A program made the position numbers and the translations under genes. From Candidatus Tenderia sp. (GTDB lineage Bacteria; Pseudomonadota; Gammaproteobacteria; Tenderiales; Tenderiaceae): a DNA stretch of 8,323 bases. The DNA is taken from assembly GCA_030148045.1 (NCBI GenBank), contig JASBUE010000172.1, forward strand, positions 1 through 8,323, in the 5' to 3' direction. Positions 6,959 to 8,323 of the stretch are shown piece after piece (position 1 is the first letter of the stretch; each line of letters begins with the position of its first letter). Below the pieces are notes generated by a model. It had not been told where the DNA came from. It did no database searches and was given only the letters and a program-made list of their open reading frames with translations.

Positions 6959-8323
6959 ATGGGGATGATCCGCATCGATGGCCGCGACATCCCCTTTGAA
7001 GAGGGTGACAACGTCCTCCGGGCCGCCTTGGCGGCGGGGGTGGAGATCCCCCACTTCTGCTACCACGCTGCGCTAGGCAGCCTCGGCGCCTGCCGCTTGT
7101 GCGCCGTCGAAATCACGCCGGTGGACTCGGACAAAGGTCCGCGGGTGGTGATGGCCTGCCTGGAAGCCGCTCGTGAGGGCCTCAATATCTCCGTCAATGC
7201 AGCCGCCGCCATCCAGGCCAGGCAGGGAGTGATCGAGATGCTGATGACCAACCATCCTCATGACTGTCCGGTCTGCGACGAGGGCGGGGAGTGCCATCTT
7301 CAGGACATGACCGTCGCCTGCGGCCCGCCCTACCGCCGTTATCGCGGCCGCAAACGCACCTTCTCCAACCAGGACCTGGGCCCCCTGGTGCACCACGAGA
7401 TGAACCGCTGCATCACCTGCTACCGCTGCACCCGCTTCTATCGCGACCACGCCTTGGGCGACGACCTGGGGGCGATGCGGCTGCGCAACGAGGTCTATTT
7501 CGGCCGCTTCCAGGACGGCCCCTTGGAGAGCCCCTTCGCCGGCAATCTGGTCGAGGTCTGTCCCACCGGCGTCTTCACCGACGCCGTGTTCCGGCAACAC
7601 TTCAGCCGGATCTGGGACCTGGAGACGGCACCCTCCATCTGCCCGCATTGCAGCGTCGGCTGCAATACCTCGCCCGGGGCGCGTGACGGCAGCCTGCGCC
7701 GGGTACGCAACCGCCATCATCCCGAGATCAACCGCTGGTTCATCTGTGACCGCGGCCGTTACGGCCACCAGCACAGCGAGCATACCGCCCGGCCGCTGAG
7801 GCCCCGCCTGGCGGGCGCGGCGGTGAGCTACCGCCAGGCCGTCACCGCCGCCGCGGCACAGATCACGGCGGCCGGCGGCGGCGTGGCCGGTCTCGGCTCA
7901 GTGCGGGAAGACCTGGAGGGTAACGTCTGGCTGCGGACCTTGATGGACAGCCTTGAGGGGGCCTTCGCCGCCTTCAGCGATCCGGTGCTCGAGGCGGCAA
8001 CGGCCAGCGCCATCAGCCGCCGCCATAACCCCCCCTCCCTTGCCGAACTGGAGCAGGCCGACGCGGCCCTGATCGTTGGCGACCTCAGCGGGCATGCGCC
8101 GATTATGGATCTGGCCTTGCGCCATGCCTACCGGCATGATGCCCCGCTGGCTGTACTTCACAGCACCCCCAGCCCGCTGGCACGTTTCGCGGTCACGGCG
8201 CTGACCGTCTCACCGCGCGAGATGGGTGCGCACCTGTCTCGTCTGAGAAAACTGGTGGCGGACCCCGACGCCGCATCGGGCGATGAGGCCGCCCTGGTTG
8301 CCATTGCGGCACACCTGACAGCG
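6959..8323 (+). CDS. nuoG: NADH-quinone oxidoreductase subunit G (NuoG), 3'-truncated by window end
   Basis: NuoG is the large iron-sulfur subunit of the complex I peripheral arm, passing electrons from NuoF towards NuoB. The frame stays open for 455 codons to the window edge; the E. coli protein has about 908 residues, so roughly half is present. A ferredoxin-like domain carries the N1b [2Fe-2S] ligands Cys34, Cys45, Cys48 and Cys67. Next come the His-Cys3 N5 ligands (His99, Cys103, Cys106, Cys112) and the N4 ligands (Cys151, Cys154, Cys157, Cys201). The C-x2-C-x3-C-x27-C motif (Cys228, 231, 235, 263) is the extra N7 cluster found in E. coli-type NuoG. From about 280 the molybdopterin-oxidoreductase-like domain begins, diverged as usual and expected to bind no molybdenum. 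The start overlaps the nuoF stop by ten bases, implying coupling. All cluster ligands expected in this half are present. Confidence 0.95.
   Translation, partial: MGMIRIDGRDIPFEEGDNVLRAALAAGVEIPHFCYHAALGSLGACRLCAVEITPVDSDKGPRVVMACLEAAREGLNISVNAAAAIQARQGVIEMLMTNHPHDCPVCDEGGECHLQDMTVACGPPYRRYRGRKRTFSNQDLGPLVHHEMNRCITCYRCTRFYRDHALGDDLGAMRLRNEVYFGRFQDGPLESPFAGNLVEVCPTGVFTDAVFRQHFSRIWDLETAPSICPHCSVGCNTSPGARDGSLRRVRNRHHPEINRWFICDRGRYGHQHSEHTARPLRPRLAGAAVSYRQAVTAAAAQITAAGGGVAGLGSVREDLEGNVWLRTLMDSLEGAFAAFSDPVLEAATASAISRRHNPPSLAELEQADAALIVGDLSGHAPIMDLALRHAYRHDAPLAVLHSTPSPLARFAVTALTVSPREMGAHLSRLRKLVADPDAASGDEAALVAIAAHLTA

Larger units (their letters stand above)
5676..6968 (+). pseudogene. nuoF: NADH-quinone oxidoreductase subunit F (NuoF), interrupted by an in-frame TGA
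   Basis: NuoF binds NADH and FMN and carries [4Fe-4S] cluster N3; it is where electrons enter complex I. The frame gives about 430 codons (E. coli NuoF: 445) but contains one TGA at 6042-6044, codon 123. Before it lie the FMN/NADH glycine loop (R50-G-R-G-G-A-G-F-P) and the D81-E-S-E-P-G-T-F-K-D-R segment. After it, in the same frame, lie R-Y-I-C-G-E-E-T, N-N-V-E-T-L and the N3 ligands Cys340, Cys343, Cys346 and Cys386. The sequence around the stop reads F-I-R-(stop)-E-Y, where E. coli-type NuoF has R-G-E-Y. A GGA-to-TGA change would explain it. No frameshift or other decay is visible. A restart at the in-frame TTG 6069 has no Shine-Dalgarno and would lack the FMN loop. If the stop is real and not read through, NuoF is non-functional. 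Unusual residues include Cys59 (usually Thr in G-F-P-T-G) and Leu80 (usually Ala in N-A-D-E). The start is the ATG four bases after nuoE. Confidence 0.9.

Noticed and set aside
6069..6968. A separate gene starting at TTG 6069, downstream of the nuoF stop
   Set aside because: It is the in-frame continuation of nuoF with no Shine-Dalgarno before it, and it would begin mid-domain without the FMN loop.

Overview
The window is a stretch of ordinary respiratory and TCA-cycle metabolism from a GC-rich bacterium. It is most likely a gammaproteobacterium: NuoC and NuoD are fused, NuoG keeps the extra N7-type four-cysteine motif, and NuoB, NuoCD, NuoF and NuoG all read like the Escherichia coli-type complex I. 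The genus cannot be fixed from the sequence. Every gene is on the plus strand.

Layout. Bases 1-194 are non-coding and hold a long imperfect hairpin-forming element (about 52-149). Next come malate dehydrogenase (mdh, 195-1124) and hexameric-type citrate synthase (gltA, 1154-2452), 29 bases apart and each with a strong Shine-Dalgarno. A 141-base gap (2453-2593) carries a plausible sigma-70 promoter. The nuo operon then runs tightly packed to the window edge: nuoA, nuoB (overlapping nuoA by 34 bases), nuoCD, nuoE, nuoF and the first half of nuoG, which is cut off at base 8323.

How it works together. Malate dehydrogenase and citrate synthase run consecutive TCA steps (malate to oxaloacetate, then oxaloacetate plus acetyl-CoA to citrate), and malate oxidation yields NADH. 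NuoE, NuoF and NuoG form the NADH-oxidising arm of complex I, NuoB and NuoCD the connecting arm that reduces quinone, and NuoA is the first membrane-arm subunit. An NADH source thus sits directly beside the main NADH sink.

Main anomaly. nuoF is interrupted by a single in-frame TGA at 6042-6044 (codon 123), with perfect reading-frame and family continuity on both sides. It falls where E. coli-type NuoF has the glycine of an R-G-E-Y motif. A point nonsense mutation or sequence error is most likely; selenocysteine or readthrough is possible but poorly supported. No mobile element, CRISPR array, RNA gene or defence system was recognised, and I see no convincing novel multi-gene system.
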